Part shown: positions 38,111 through 50,500 of the stretch, piece by piece
Numbering within the stretch: the stretch's first letter is position 1
Layout of the letters: the number at the start of each line of letters is the position of its first letter
From: Ifrita kowaldi
Taxonomy: Eukaryota > Chordata > Aves > Passeriformes > Cinclosomatidae
Reading direction: 5' to 3'
Length of the DNA stretch: 64,000 nucleotides
NCBI GenBank assembly: GCA_013398055.1
Contig: VZRS01005636.1
Location: 663,754-727,753, forward strand
Notes under the pieces: model-generated
Databases searched by the model: none
The model's input: only the letters and a program-made list of their open reading frames with translations
What the model was told of the DNA's origin: nothing
Position numbers and translations under genes: made by a program

Positions 38111-40030
38111 ATAGCATTATGGACTGAGTTGCAGTTTTTCAGGAGCAGCTGTTGGAATAGAATTGTATTTTTTGTGAAAAATTTTAGAGCTTGATTATGA
38201 AGCCCCAGTCAATACTTACTCAAAATGTTTAAAAGAAACAAAGTCTTCTTTCAGGGCGAGACCATATGGAATTTTTAGGCATTTCTTTTATGGTAAGGCA
38301 TAGCATTTTATGTTAAGTTAATGGTAGTAAATGACACCTCAGTTTAGTTCATCCATATAATGCTGTGCTGAATTTTAAGTGCCTCAGCCATCAAAGTGCA
38401 TAAATAACAAAGCCATGTTGTTTTCTTGCACAAGCCCTATTCTTTGTTTCCTCCTTGTCCTTGTTCACAAAATAATGTTCTCTTGAAGGAGTGCATCATT
38501 TCATGTGAAGGTACAGAAAAAAGCCATCTCTTAAATACCACTCATAAACTATTAATTGTTTCAATTAAATATGTGGCTCACAATTAAATTACGTACACTT
38601 TATTAAGATGGAGTCTTCTGCAAACAGTGAGTGAAATTCAGCTGCAGTCTCACATTGCTAAAATAGATTTGCTTTTGCTGTCACAGGAATTGTGTGATCA
38701 GTGCTTACAGCTAACACATAACTCTGCACTTTGTACTCTCTCTGAGGCTGAAAAAGTGCATTCAAATGCACTCTGTTGCTTTTAAACTCTTATTATTCTG
38801 TCTTTAAGTGTAGGTAGGCCATGAATACTCCACGAGGCTTGGAGGAAATGTCATATCCATGAAGAGTTCACTTCTGGCAATAAGGGAAGCAGTATCAGGA
38901 CTGTGGCCTCCTCCCAGAAATGTGTAGCCAGGTTTTGGCCTCTCAATTACACATGAAGCTGATGGAAAAAATATTTTTCTTTATATGATATAAGCACTCT
39001 CTGGGCTTATCTGGAAAAGGACAGACCATTCACCTTTACTGGGCCTGCCACTAGCAATTTAAAATGTCTCCAAAATATGTTTTTTGTTTAAAAAAAGTAT
39101 AAAATTAGAAAATGTTGCTTGCAAATGAGACACGAACAGTAGTGGGATTTGCTTCCCAGCAAAGATTGTGTCTGGTAAACTATGCAGAAACAGTCAGGAA
39201 GAAATTGCTTTGTGCATCCAAGTTCAAATTTATCCTCAGACAGAGTGTTTGGTTAAAGTTCTGCTTGGCAAAGACTGACTCTCCTTTTTGTGTATTTCTG
39301 CTTATGCTGCTGTATCTCTGAAGTTTTGCTTTATCCCCGAGAAAGATAAACTTGGGCTTTTATGTGGTGTTGCACTGATTTGATTACTAGTAACATAAAA
39401 AATGACTTACAAAATATGTGTGTAAAAAGCTTCCCATAAACTGAGATACCATGACATCCTCCATACCATTGTTTTAGAGGTTTATTTTCCAAGTTCCAGC
39501 GTGGATTATTAACAGACAGGGCCGTGACTATATTTTCCCTTGCACATATGTATCTGCACCAGAAGGAAATGTTTGCATTTCATAAAAGCAGCCTGAAGTG
39601 AGATCAAAATGAATGTCCAGTCATAGCATACACAAAAGATGTTGTGTTTTAAAGACAAGATTATTATGTCTTTGAAATTGAAATAGTTGCCTACATCCAA
39701 CTGAATGACAAGATAAGGAAAGCCTGCAAATTATAGTACTAGGCCTTTGTTAGTTCAAAAATAAATAATTTTGCACGAGCCTGTTAGCTCTTTAGTGTGT
39801 CTTCCTGCAAATTTGCTCCCCTGAATTTAGAACAGAGAATGCTTTAGAGAAGCACTGGGAAACTCTGAGGAGGTCCAACACTGATTTCCTTTTTATTTTT
39901 ACTGTGCAAAGAAAATGGGCCATGGTAAACATTTTTATAGGCCTTCTTTGAAGACTGGGTCCAGCTCACCCTATCAGAGGTTTGGATTCTGGGTGGTAGC
40001 TTTCAGGCATGGGCTTAGCTGCTTTTTCTG

Positions 40031-40071
40031 GTTTCTTTTTTATTTTTTTTTCTTTCTTTTTTCCTTTCTCT
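40031..40071. repeat. Pyrimidine-rich tract
   Basis: A T/C-rich run with few purines in intron 6, about 1.5 kb before exon 7. It is low-complexity sequence and no function is shown. Confidence 0.7.
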
Positions 40072-41548
40072 GTGACTTCTCATGAGCATAATGTTGAATA
40101 TTACGTGGAGATTCTGGCAGTTCCCCTAACTATGGTGTAAATGTTTCTGTTGCTCTGTATCAAAGACTGCCAAGAACAGGGCACTTAGGCTTCTTTAGCA
40201 CGCCAAAGTGAACAGGTTTTGATGTTCACCTACTAACCTAGAATATCCTGACTCTATTCCTGCAGACAGCACAGCAGAGTAAACACACTAAAACAACTCC
40301 AGTCACTTGAACTTTACACGTGGAGGTGAAATGGCCTTGGCAATGAGTGTGCTGAGTATTTTCCAACCCCTGTGCTTGTGCATTGGCACTCCAATGTTGT
40401 CAGAGCTGAAATGTCAGCCCCTCACCAGCTAATGCAATGCCATAAAACATGATGAGAATTAGGTGAGATTCTCTGCATCCGACGTGCGTTCGCTCGGTTT
40501 CTGCTTTTAACCCGGCAAAATTCAATGGGTGCAGTGTTCTGCAGAGTGTTCAAAGTAGAAGGACATCACATGAAATCCCCACCACCTCCAGAATGAAAAA
40601 GTTCATGGTGGGGAACCTAAACAATTGAGATTCTCACAGTTTCCCACATGTGTGGCTGCTGGCCAAGAGTTTTTTTCCTGAGACAGTTCCAGCTGCCATA
40701 TTTAGGAAGCCAAAAATGCTCTTTTGGTACAAGATGGCTTTAGTAAAATAAGCACTATCTCAGGCTCCAAATGCATGCTTAAATGTTAAGATTATGTGCT
40801 TACAGGGGGACTGAGACATACTTTTATCAGAGTTAGCTTTTTACACGGTGTGAAGTGTATCCAAACTTACCAAATTACAAACCAGTCCTCCTCTTATTTT
40901 ATATAAAAACCATTATGTCAGACATAGGTGACTGCTAAGCAGAGTGGGGTTATGAACGTAGTCCAGGACTGAGTTCAGTGTGGTTTTGTCCAAATGAGGA
41001 TGGACACAACTATCTCATAGTTTTTATAGCATAATAGAAAACCAGCTAAATCTGCCTTTTTTCTGAGCTGAGGAGCTCAAGTGGGGTTTCCCTTGACTGT
41101 TATAAAGGTAACCACTGTCTTGTAAAATGTGAGGCAGTAAAAACTGCATCCTGCAACAGCTCTGCAGGGCCCTAAAATGTCTAAGTTGGCCTGTTACAAC
41201 TTCCAGTTCAGTGCAGTAGGCAAACCTGATTTATGTTTTTTAAATAATCTTTTAATAATTTTCTTGCTGTATTACAGACCACGGACAAAATGTTGCAAAG
41301 CCATTTAATAAAATGTCATATACTCAGCATGTCTAGTATTCAATTTACAGCACAACACTATAGAAAATCTGATGATTTAAGGTATCTTGTTAAAAGATGA
41401 TTGAAAATGGATGTTTGTACAAGCATTTGTCAGGCTATAAATATTTTAAAATATGCCAGTCCTCTTCAGGAGGTTTGTAGTAATTTAGTACCTCTCCTTT
41501 CTGATTTTTAGGGTGTGGTTTTAATATGATCATTTCTTTTTTCAAAAG

Positions 41549-41711
41549 CAGGAACAAGAGACAAGCTATACTATTCTGAGAGCCAAGGGCACCAACGTCA
41601 CCATCAGTGGCCTCAAGCCTGATACCACCTATGTCTTCCAAATCCGAGCCCGAACTGCAGCTGGATATGGGACAAGCAGCCGCAAGTTTGAGTTTGAAAC
41701 CAGCCCAGACT
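41549..41711 (+). CDS. EPHA3: EPHA3 exon 7: second half of the second fibronectin III domain
   Basis: This 163-bp exon begins on a full codon and ends one base into the next (phase 0-1), about human residues 477-531. It runs QEQETSYTILRAKG to KFEFETSPD. The hallmark strand F/G segment YVFQIRARTAAGYG is intact, and one N-glycosylation sequon (NVT) is present. The acceptor is a tandem NAGNAG: splicing at 41548 keeps the first Gln, and splicing at 41551 drops it. I chose 41549 because human EPHA3 as I recall it keeps KQEQ here. The acceptor's pyrimidine tract is interrupted by AAAA. The donor GTATGT is good, but read-through is open (see the intron 7 entry). Confidence 0.96.
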
Positions 41712-43220
41712 GTATGTATTTGTTCAAAGGGTTTATACTGACGTCCTGCCCAGTTTCTGACTGATCTGAATGGCTGCTTTTACTCCTTCTCTAGCTGAGG
41801 AAACGTGTCTCATAACTATTTATGATGTGTCTTTCTTGATAGCATTGCTGTATAACTTTATATTTTATCATTAAACTTGAAACAGGCTATAAAAGAGTAT
41901 CCCATAACTATCACAGGTGGTGCTTTCTTCCATTCTACCCTACTTCTACCTCAAGCCAGAATTGATGCCTTGCTAGGCCGTGGCTGTTGCTGAGGGATGA
42001 AGTTTGATAAGAAAACAAAGAGTAGTGCCAAATTTTTCACTTGGCTTCCATGTGTATTTGAGATGTTTTATGTCTTTCATCCCCACTTCTTCCTTCTGCA
42101 CCCCAGCTCTTACTCTGAGAGGCAAACAAGCTTCCTGTTTAAAAAAAAGAGTTACAAATTGCTGTTATGTTGACTTGGCATACTAGTTGAAACTAGAACT
42201 CAAGGTAGAACAATTATAACAAAGAGAAAAAAATCAGTTGCAGAAAAAAAAAACAATTTAGAGGTAAATGAGTTTTCTCTGCAAAGTAATGTTACCAAAA
42301 GAAGGGGGAAAGGAAGAAGTAGAAATGTGGAAGGAGGCAGTGGTGCACATCTCAATAATGAGGGTTCAAATTACACAGATGACCAACAAATGGTGTAAAT
42401 TTGCTCCTGTGCCAAGTTATCACAACTGAGTGCAGTTGCAGGTGTGTTATAGGCAGAGATGGGCATGATGTGACCCTAACCAGAAGCCCTCTAACCTGTG
42501 TGGGCCAGGAGTGGTAGCTCTCAGCTCAGTTTGGGCAGCTGACTTAAAGCACAGTGCTGAGGACTTCAATCCTGCTGTGCTCAGGAGGTCTCTGCTGGAA
42601 ATTGGTGCTCACACCAAAGGTCTAAAGTCATCCTGTTGTTATGTAACAGTTTAAAGCTCCATGCTTAGGGACCACAGGGAGATACCCAACATAAAGCAGA
42701 AAACAGCCCTTATTTTCCCTGCAGACATCTGTGTCTGCGTGCCCTGGCTTTCCACAACCTTCATGTGGGTATTGTCAGGCTTAGCTGGGAAACTCAGCTT
42801 CTGAAAGCACTTTCCATCATACAGAAGGGAAAGTGAAGGTGATGATTATGGAATTTCTTGCCAAGGAAAAGTTCCTTACCGAGCATGACACAAAGTATGT
42901 ATGGCATACACGACATGTATGTTGTTTATGTGAATGTTTATATATAAGTATCAGTTTGCCAGCAATTGCTACAAGCAGAAAGAGTAAAAATTAAAAGTAG
43001 CACAAACAGCTTTGGTAAATTGGCAAAGATGGCTGGAGTCTTATGTTTTCTTCCCTTGTATTTATTTGTTTGATGAACAATTCTGTACTGGATTAAATAT
43101 CTGCCAGGACACCAAATGCTGTATAATGATGTCTGTCTCCTTTATGTGTGTCAGTTGTGATACCATCAGTGTGATGTGCATGTGCAAGGTTATTTATATA
43201 TGTTTGTGTTGATTTTGCAG
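41712..43220 (+). other. EPHA3: EPHA3 intron 7, with possible soluble-receptor terminus
   Basis: A 1.5-kb intron with donor GTATGT and acceptor GATTTTGCAG. If it is retained, the frame from exon 7 continues for 17 codons, starting CMYLF, to a TGA at 41762-41764. The product would be a receptor ending just before the membrane helix. An ATTAAA lies at 41870-41875. No other element is recognised in this intron. Confidence 0.85.
41870..41875 (+). promoter_or_regulatory. EPHA3: Candidate intronic polyadenylation signal (ATTAAA)
   Basis: ATTAAA, the most common variant of AATAAA, occurs 106 nt after the intron 7 read-through stop. It is a plausible end for a truncated transcript encoding a secreted receptor. 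Such hexamers are common by chance in AT-rich introns, so the call is weak without transcript data. Confidence 0.3.
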
Positions 43221-43323
43221 CGTTCTCCATCTCCAGTGAGAACAGCCAGGTGGTGATGATTGCCATTTCAGCAGCAGTGGCCATCATTCTCCTCACAGTG
43301 GTGGTGTACATCTTGATTGGGAG
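43221..43323 (+). CDS. EPHA3: EPHA3 exon 8: membrane-proximal stalk and transmembrane helix
   Basis: This 103-bp exon (phase 1-2) encodes about human residues 531-565. A short polar stalk (SFSISSENSQ) leads into one hydrophobic helix of about 24 residues, from VVMIAISAAV to VVVYILIG, followed by Arg as a stop-transfer residue. Small residues in ISAAVA could support helix packing in receptor dimers, an inference from the pattern. Losing this exon, or ending before it, would release the ectodomain. Splice sites are strong (GATTTTGCAG, GTGAGT). Confidence 0.97.
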
Positions 43324-43773
43324 GTGAGTCTGCTGTCTGATTTGCACATTTTCTCCCGTTTCCACGTCCCAGAGGGGCCCTGGTGACCATGGCACGCCGG
43401 GTGTCGTGGTGTGGCTGGGTTTTAATCCTTTGTCTGCTGCCCAGGAGCTCCAAACACTGCCTCACAGTCAGTAATGAGCCTGCTAACGTTAGCAGCCCAA
43501 ATCATGCAGCAGTTGTTAAAAAATGCTATAAACACATTCTCAGGCAATTGTAAAATTAAACTGTAGGGGTCAAAAATCAACAAATCCTCTCATTAGCCAA
43601 TTTCCTCAAATTCCCTGAGAACATCACATGCCTCTATAGGGCACAGAGAATGTAAATATCATTAAACTTTCAAACAGGCATTTAATTGTGCAGGGAAAAC
43701 ATTTTATTCTGTTTCCACCTGCAGTTAACACATAAAATTCTCTATGTTATTTTTTTTTCTCTGTTGCTTGTAG
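43324..43773 (+). other. EPHA3: EPHA3 intron 8
   Basis: A 450-bp intron with donor GTGAGT and acceptor TGCTTGTAG after a T-rich tract. I see no other element in it. Confidence 0.93.
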
Positions 43774-43841
43774 ATTCTGTGGATACAAGAAGTCTAAACA
43801 TGGCACTGATGAGAAAAGGCTGCATTTTGGGAATGGCCATT
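43774..43841 (+). CDS. EPHA3: EPHA3 exon 9: start of the cytoplasmic juxtamembrane segment
   Basis: This small 68-bp exon (phase 2-1) encodes FCGYKKSKHGTDEKRL and on to FGNGH, about human residues 566-587. The basic run just inside the membrane (YKKSKH, EKR) is typical of a single-pass receptor and anchors the helix. Human has KSK where this copy reads KKSK, and AD in place of TD, as I recall. Such a short exon was placed by its splice sites (TTGTAG, GTAAGT) and by frame continuity with exons 8 and 10. Confidence 0.95.
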
Positions 43842-46800
43842 GTAAGTTACTGATGCCTTTTCATGCTTCCAGATCTGTTGAATTCATCCCCTAAGTAACT
43901 GATATTTTTCAATTAAAAAAAAAAAAAGACCCATACCTCACTTAAATTAGGAAGAGAATTATCCCTTCTCTTGTGGGTAAGGAGATTTTCCCCAAACAAT
44001 TATTCTTTGTTTCAACTTCTTTCATCTGTGTTCGGGTTAGTAATGAGCAAAACATCGCTGCCTGTGTTCGAACAATGCACGTGGTTGGAATTGTGATATT
44101 GATTCTGCTGTGCATCACTGAAATCCAGAATGTAACTGCAACTTCCTCAGCATATAAAGTCTAAGAAATATACGTATTTTTTTTTTACCCAAAGCAAAAT
44201 ATAAATCAATGAACCCTATCTTGGTGAACACTAAAGAGACTGTGAAAATTGTTTGCTGGACAAAGTTCACGTACAATTAAGGGTAATAATCTGATCCTGG
44301 ATCCTCTTTGCAACTATGTTACACTTTTCCACAGCAGAGCTGTGGATCCTGAAGATTAGATCACGGGCAAAGCTGCATCCATACACCCTTTAAAACAGGA
44401 ATAAATTAGTTTTGAAGCAGGAGAAGCTGAGGGGAAAAGAAGGTGATAGCCTAATTCCTGATCAGAAATGGGGGGATTACTTGTTTGGTTTCTTTTTAAT
44501 CATTGTACTTCGGATTTTTATATCCTTACAGGCAAAGATAATGCCCCTCATAGACGCCAAGACCAGAATTTTTTTTCCACCCACATAATTCTTGATATTA
44601 GTGAGGATTTGATTAATAAGAAGCAGTAGTTCATCTTTGAAACTCTTTCAGCTCCAGAGGAGTGTCCTGCTACACCACGTGTAGCCATATATTTCTGCTG
44701 CTTAGCACGTTGTAATGTTAATATATGTGGGGTTTTTTTGCACACAACATTGGCACTGTACTATTTGCAAGAAAAGAGCTGCTGGTCCCATAATCAGGTG
44801 CCTCCTCCACAAATATGAGTGAATTAACATTTTAATGAGGGATTTACCTGCAGTAGCTGGAAATTAGAACTGCTTCCCCATCCTTGTGACAATGGAATAA
44901 CTGTTCTCTGACTGTTCAAATTATTATTGTTTTAAGTTCCCAGCCCCTCCTTATCTCCAGAGAGCCAAGAGTATGAATATCCACAGCTTCTGTCTCCTTC
45001 CCCAGCACTGTCAGGGGATACACAAGCTGTAGCAGTGGGTTTGCTTCGTGCAGCCCAACAACTGCAAACCAACTATTCTCAAAAAAATCTCTACGGTTAC
45101 ATGTGGCCCATAGAATTAATGCTTCATCATCCAAATTTAATGAGGTTATAAAATAAAAGCAGCCAGTAAAATAAGTGTCACAGACAAATAACAGGTCAGA
45201 ATTTGCTCTCCTTACCCCCGCACAATGGAAAGTTGCAATCACTATTCTTAAACATGTCAGTGCTGTTAAATTCCTGTGGATTAAATTGCTTTTAATTTGG
45301 CTTTAGATATTTATGTACTGTTTTCTGAGTAGTGCCATGCTGATTCACTGTGCAGTACGAACAGAGCCAATCATGGGCCTGGTACTTTGGTTAGAAGTTC
45401 TTGAAAATTATTTATTATCGATTTTGCAGATATTTATTGGTTAGAATTTGTATGTACGTATGTGTGTGGCTGTTGAAACTTTTAATCTACCAAATTACAG
45501 TCTTTCCCAAAGAATAAGAAAATTGCTGCTATGAACTAAAAAAGGATAAAGTAACTTCCATGGCTGTCGTAAACTTTCAGCATCTTAAATACAGCAGCTG
45601 GTTTATTTCAGTCAGTTTACTCTGAATTACTTTTAAAAAGGCTCCAGCCATGAACTATTCCCTGCAGCCTTATTACAAATCCTATAATATTACTTCAAAG
45701 GAACAAAAATGTTTCACCTCCTCAGATCCTCTCCCTTTGCCTTCTCTGGCTGGGCCTTTTTTATTTTTTTGCTACCTTTAGGGCAATTTGTGCTGTTAAA
45801 ATGAAAATGTAAATTATTATGTTTGCACAGAATGAGCTGTAAAGTAGTGCAGCTTAACACATGTGCACGTGTTTATTATCTGTATTTCATGACAGAACCC
45901 AGTTCCTACACAGGCTGCCCTTAATTATTGGTGTGAAGGGATTATTCTCCTTGCAGCCACCATCACCTGATCCTGGGAACCTCTGGGGTCAGCATTAAAA
46001 ATCCGAAGCCAAAAACCCCACAGTGCAGAAGCTTTTAATTGTTATTTTTACTGGGGATATGAGGGGGCCTGTAATGTACATTCAGAATGGACGGAAGGGA
46101 GCATTTACAAGATTTTTAACCAACAGCAATATACAGCCAATTACTTTTTGTTTGACTTGCAGGTAATTCTGTAATCATCAGGCTCTTGAAGGAAACGCAG
46201 TCAGCTTTTAGTGCTGTGCACACGCAGCCCTTGTGCTGAGAGCATGGCTCTTGCTTTGCATTGTTTTCAAGGCAATTAGCTTAGGAACTCAGTTTTATCA
46301 TTTTTTTGTCAATTCTGAGGCCAATAAATCTCCATAAAATTGATTTTTTTTGCTTTTTTTACATGCACTTTGCATTGTTTGATAAAACAATTTTGTGCTC
46401 TCATGGTCCAAAGGTATTTTTTTCCCATCTGCACAACCCCAGCAAAAAAAAGTTTAACTATTTTAGCACAGTGAAAAAATTCATGCAGTGTAATAATGCT
46501 AAGCTGGAAAGGATATTCCTGAGTGGGTTAAAGCAGTGTTTGTAGAAGGAGTTAATATTTTTTACAAGACCAACTGGTACAGTTAGGGAAAGCTGGAATA
46601 CATGTCTGGGAATGTAGAGTTTGTATCAGAAGCAGAAAACTTCAAGCTGAGTATTTCACTTTTTGTTAATAAAATATATTCCTGTTGTAAAATGAAAACA
46701 GAGGCAGGAACAGAAAGTACTGGGTGCAAACACAAGCAAGGCTTTGAGCTGGGGAGAGGGAATGAGGCTATACTTTGCCTTCAGCATTTTTGTTGGAGGA

Positions 46801-47417
46801 AAAGGTTGGGAATGATCTCTGCCAGCAGTCCCTAGCCAGGAAACTGTAGAGGGGGCCAAAATAATAATGTGGATGTAAGGGGAACAGAGCTCTAGAACCA
46901 GTTTTTATTAAGAACAATTTTCTACCATCCTTGTATGTTCTGGTAGAGGGATTGAGGCAGGGGTGCATTTTTTCATGTATAAGTTTCTTATTACGCATTT
47001 TGTTGATGGACTTGGGGAAAAAAGGGTAATGTGCTTTCTTAGTGTATTTCTAAGAACTTTTCAGGCTGACTGTAGCAACATGTTTTGTTTCTTGCCCCTT
47101 TGTTTTTATTTTGGAAGGGTCAATATAAGGCAGCATCTAAATGTAGCAGCCTGGGAGGGGTGAGTGGTATTTTAATATTTGAAAAAGCAGTTAAATACTA
47201 CAAGTGCAGATATTTGAAATGGGTTGTCAGACTTCTCTGCAGTACATTAGTGTCTGGTTTCACTCTGTACAAAGATCCTGAAGACCCATAAAAACCAGTT
47301 TGATTTGAAGAATACCTTTTCCTTCTGTTGATTTGCTTTCTATTGTCTCATAAGTTTTCTTTAGAAGGATTACTCAAGTCTAAGTAACATTTTCTCTCTG
47401 AATATGTTTTTACACAG
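43842..47417 (+). other. EPHA3: EPHA3 intron 9
   Basis: A 3.6-kb intron with donor GTAAGT and acceptor TTTTTACACAG. It has an A run near 43916-43927 and otherwise ordinary AT-rich sequence. No repeat family or exon is recognised. Confidence 0.9.
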
Positions 47418-47543
47418 TGAAACTCCCAGGCCTGAGGACATATGTAGATCCTCACACATATGAGGATCCCAACCAAGCTGTGCATGAATTTGCCAAGGAA
47501 CTGGATGCTTCCAATATATCCATTGATAAAGTAGTTGGAGCAG
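47418..47543 (+). CDS. EPHA3: EPHA3 exon 10: juxtamembrane regulatory tyrosines and kinase start
   Basis: This 126-bp exon (phase 1-1) covers about human residues 588-630. It carries the conserved pair of juxtamembrane tyrosines in RTYVDPHTYEDP (human Tyr596 and Tyr602). Unphosphorylated, this segment packs against and restrains the kinase. Once phosphorylated it releases the kinase and recruits SH2 proteins. The exon then enters the kinase domain (FAKELDASNISIDKVVGAG). The glycine-rich loop GAGEFG is split across the next intron. Both tyrosines are intact, so normal regulation is expected. Donor GTAATG, acceptor TTTTTACACAG. Confidence 0.98.
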
Positions 47544-50500
47544 GTAATGACCACCAGATCTGTTGAACTAAAGATAGCTTTTTCCTGTAAATGCTGTTTT
47601 ATATCTTTGGGTTTATAGTTGTGACTGGAAAGAAAATGTTCTAGAAAGTCTGAAAATTAGTAGGTCATATTTACAGCTGATTTCAGTGCGAAGTTAAGGG
47701 CACACAATTTTATATTCCTTTTTTTTCCTCAAAGAAAGCAGACAGCAAGACAGTGTTTCAAAGGACACCAAGCCCATACTTGAGTGCACCTCTGTTGGAA
47801 GGGAAAAGATCGTTCAGCCTCTTCTATGTTTCTCTTTAAAACCTGTCAGTGCTGCACAGAAAATGTTATCAGCTGTGAAGATGTTCTCTTTTTTTTCTTT
47901 TCCCCCCCCATAAAAGGACTCTCGATTATTGTGCCTTGAGTGAAACCACAAACTCATTTCATGCCAGTCACCACACATCCATCAGACTGCAGTGACCTTT
48001 GGTCCTTGGATTGATTTTGGTCACTGCTTTGGATTTGAATTATTGATTTAGAAGGAGAGGGTTGTCTGTCCAATAACTGATTGTCTGAGCCATACAGGTG
48101 CCACAGATTGTTGGATTTACAGGAAACAAGCTGGTGAAATGATCAGATTTTGTAACAGAGGAGCCAGATTACAGAAAGTCTCACTACCCTGAGTGTTGCA
48201 ATGCAACATGTAGCTCCTGAGAGGATGTGTGCTTCGTCCCTCAAGTGAAGTGGCAGATTGTCTCATTGAGCCAGAAGATCATGGAGTGTTACCTTTTCTC
48301 CTATATTAAAGCATTTATGAGGAGTACTATTGATTTTTAATCCATTGAAAAATACTTGTTCCTTTACTATTGTTTTTTTTGGCTTCTCTCTAAATGCATG
48401 GTTTGAATTAAAACCATGAGATGTGAGAGGCAGACTCTGAGTGCACAGTGAAAGATTTTCAGCTGGAAAAAGTGTAGAACCCAAGCTACTGTACTCAGTG
48501 CACCTCCTGAATCACCCAGCAAAAGAAAAGGAACTGTTTTCATCCTGTGCTACTGAAGCTACTCAACTCTTTTTTAGTTTGAAGTTTTTTTATGGACAGG
48601 TAGAATCCGTGTTCCTTGCTGGTTTTAATTTTGCCCCACAAGAGTGCACTGTTCTCCATCATCTTCAGTCAAGGCAGCAAAGCTCTGCTTACTGCACATG
48701 ATAGGAGATTAGTGTGGGCATGGAGAAGGAGGATACTCAAAATTTAAGTCCGGGAGCAGTGTGTTTCCTTGTAAGACTTTCAGGGGCCTTTGCTCACAAG
48801 TTGAAGCTTTATAAATTTGGGCTGTATGCAGTATATGAATCTAGAAAAGAACTTTGTAAGGATCATGCCATGTTTTACAGCTTGATAGTTCTGACCTATT
48901 TTAAGTCAAGATACACGTTAGAGTAAGAGGTAAACCAAAGTTTGTCAAATATGGCCTCTGAAAACAGAGGAAGAGTTTTTTGAGAGGCTCCAAAAAAGGA
49001 CTATGTCCTAAAGGAGTCAGGTGTTTTAAAAGTAAGTCTTTCTGCTCCACTGCAGTGAAAATCACAGGTTATTGTGAGTTGGAAGGGACCCCCAAGGATC
49101 GTGGAGTCCAACTCTTACGTGACTGGTCCACACAGGGGTTGAACCTGGACCTTGGCATTATCAGCACCCTGCTCAAACCAACTGAGCTAAGTGGCAGAGG
49201 GTTCCTGCAAGCTTTTTACATTAAAACTTGAGCTCAAGATATCATAACACCTTTTTCTGGGCACCACAGCTCAATTCATGTAGCCTGAAGTACGTCAGGC
49301 ATTATAGTTAACATTTCCTCTTAGCTGTTGCTTGAGATGCCAACAGGAAGAGCCAGGAGGGGAAGAACAGATGAAAATCAGGCCACAGAGTGCTGGGAGC
49401 TTCCAAAATGGGTTTGTGGTATCACTTTGCACTGCTATCACCCTCAGCACGTGGTGGCTTTTACATTCAGAGTGCCTCTGAGGCAACTTCTTCAGGAACA
49501 CTTCTGCCCAAAACCAGAAAGGCATTTCCTGCCTCTTACTGAGGCAATGACTTATTTGAGTGAATGGCTTGGTCTCTTCCTGCCCTTGTCCTTTGCAAGG
49601 CAAGTGTGAATGAAATTATAAAAAAGACAGGGATTTGAGAAGAAGGGATTCATTTAACTGCCCTGAAGTGTGACGTAAGTAATGAGACCTTCAAGTCAGG
49701 CAAGCAGTCTCGATATTCTGAAGTACTCCAAGCAGTTTTTCACAGCTTTTGCCAGAAGTGTCTGAGAAGAGAGGGCTTTCAGAGCTTACAAAGCTTTGAA
49801 AACATACACAAATGCAATAAGGAAATATTCTTGTCCAAAAGAACCTCAAGAAAAACACAAGGGATTTTAGTGGGAGGCTAAGCATAAGAAAATTGAGGTC
49901 AGAAGCCACTTTTTCAGATTTTTCTTTACAGTAATTCTTTCTTTTAAAATAACTCACTTATTTTTATGGATTCAGTTCAACAAACCACTTCAGAAGTTTA
50001 AATCCAAAGGGGCAGTAGGAGAATACTGCAGAAAGTACTTTCTTGATTTGGGGTAGATTTAACTGTGTCCTTTGCTGAACTAGAAAGCAAGCATTTGCTT
50101 TTCTTTTGAAGTTGAAATATACTTGTAGCATAACATCTTATTGATCAAAGTATTCCTAAAATTCAGGGGCTGCCTGTCCATGAAATTACTGTGAAGGTTT
50201 GCAGTGCCTCAGTGAGGGCTAGAACGTTGCTGATGTTCCCAAGGTTTATGAAATGCTGAGCTTTGGTGCCTCTGCAAATCTGAGGGAGTTCTGTGCACAG
50301 CAGTACAATCATGATTTGAAAGTAAAGGGAGGAGCTGATTTCACAGCAGCTTTGTTTACTCATCCCCTGAGTCTAAATGCACAGCAAATGCCATCCGCTG
50401 ATGTACTAAATAGCCTATTTAAAAAGAATTTAGGATATCCTGAAGAGAGATCTTTGCATCATGAACAGCCCTCCTAAATAATCCCTATCAGCTTTCCACA

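Larger units (their letters stand above)
34462..41548 (+). other. EPHA3: EPHA3 intron 6
   Basis: A 7.1-kb intron with a weak donor (GTGGGA) and a TCAAAAG acceptor overlapping a second possible AG three bases on. It contains a solo LTR (36107-36654), a CR1 fragment (37983-38110) and a pyrimidine tract (40031-40071). Nothing else is recognised. Read-through from exon 6 stays open for 23 codons, to a stop near 34533. Confidence 0.9.

Noticed and set aside
49124..49196. Functional tRNA-Ile gene
   Set aside because: The A and B boxes persist, but the acceptor stem is not paired and the unit is fused to a CR1-like tail. It is a SINE head.
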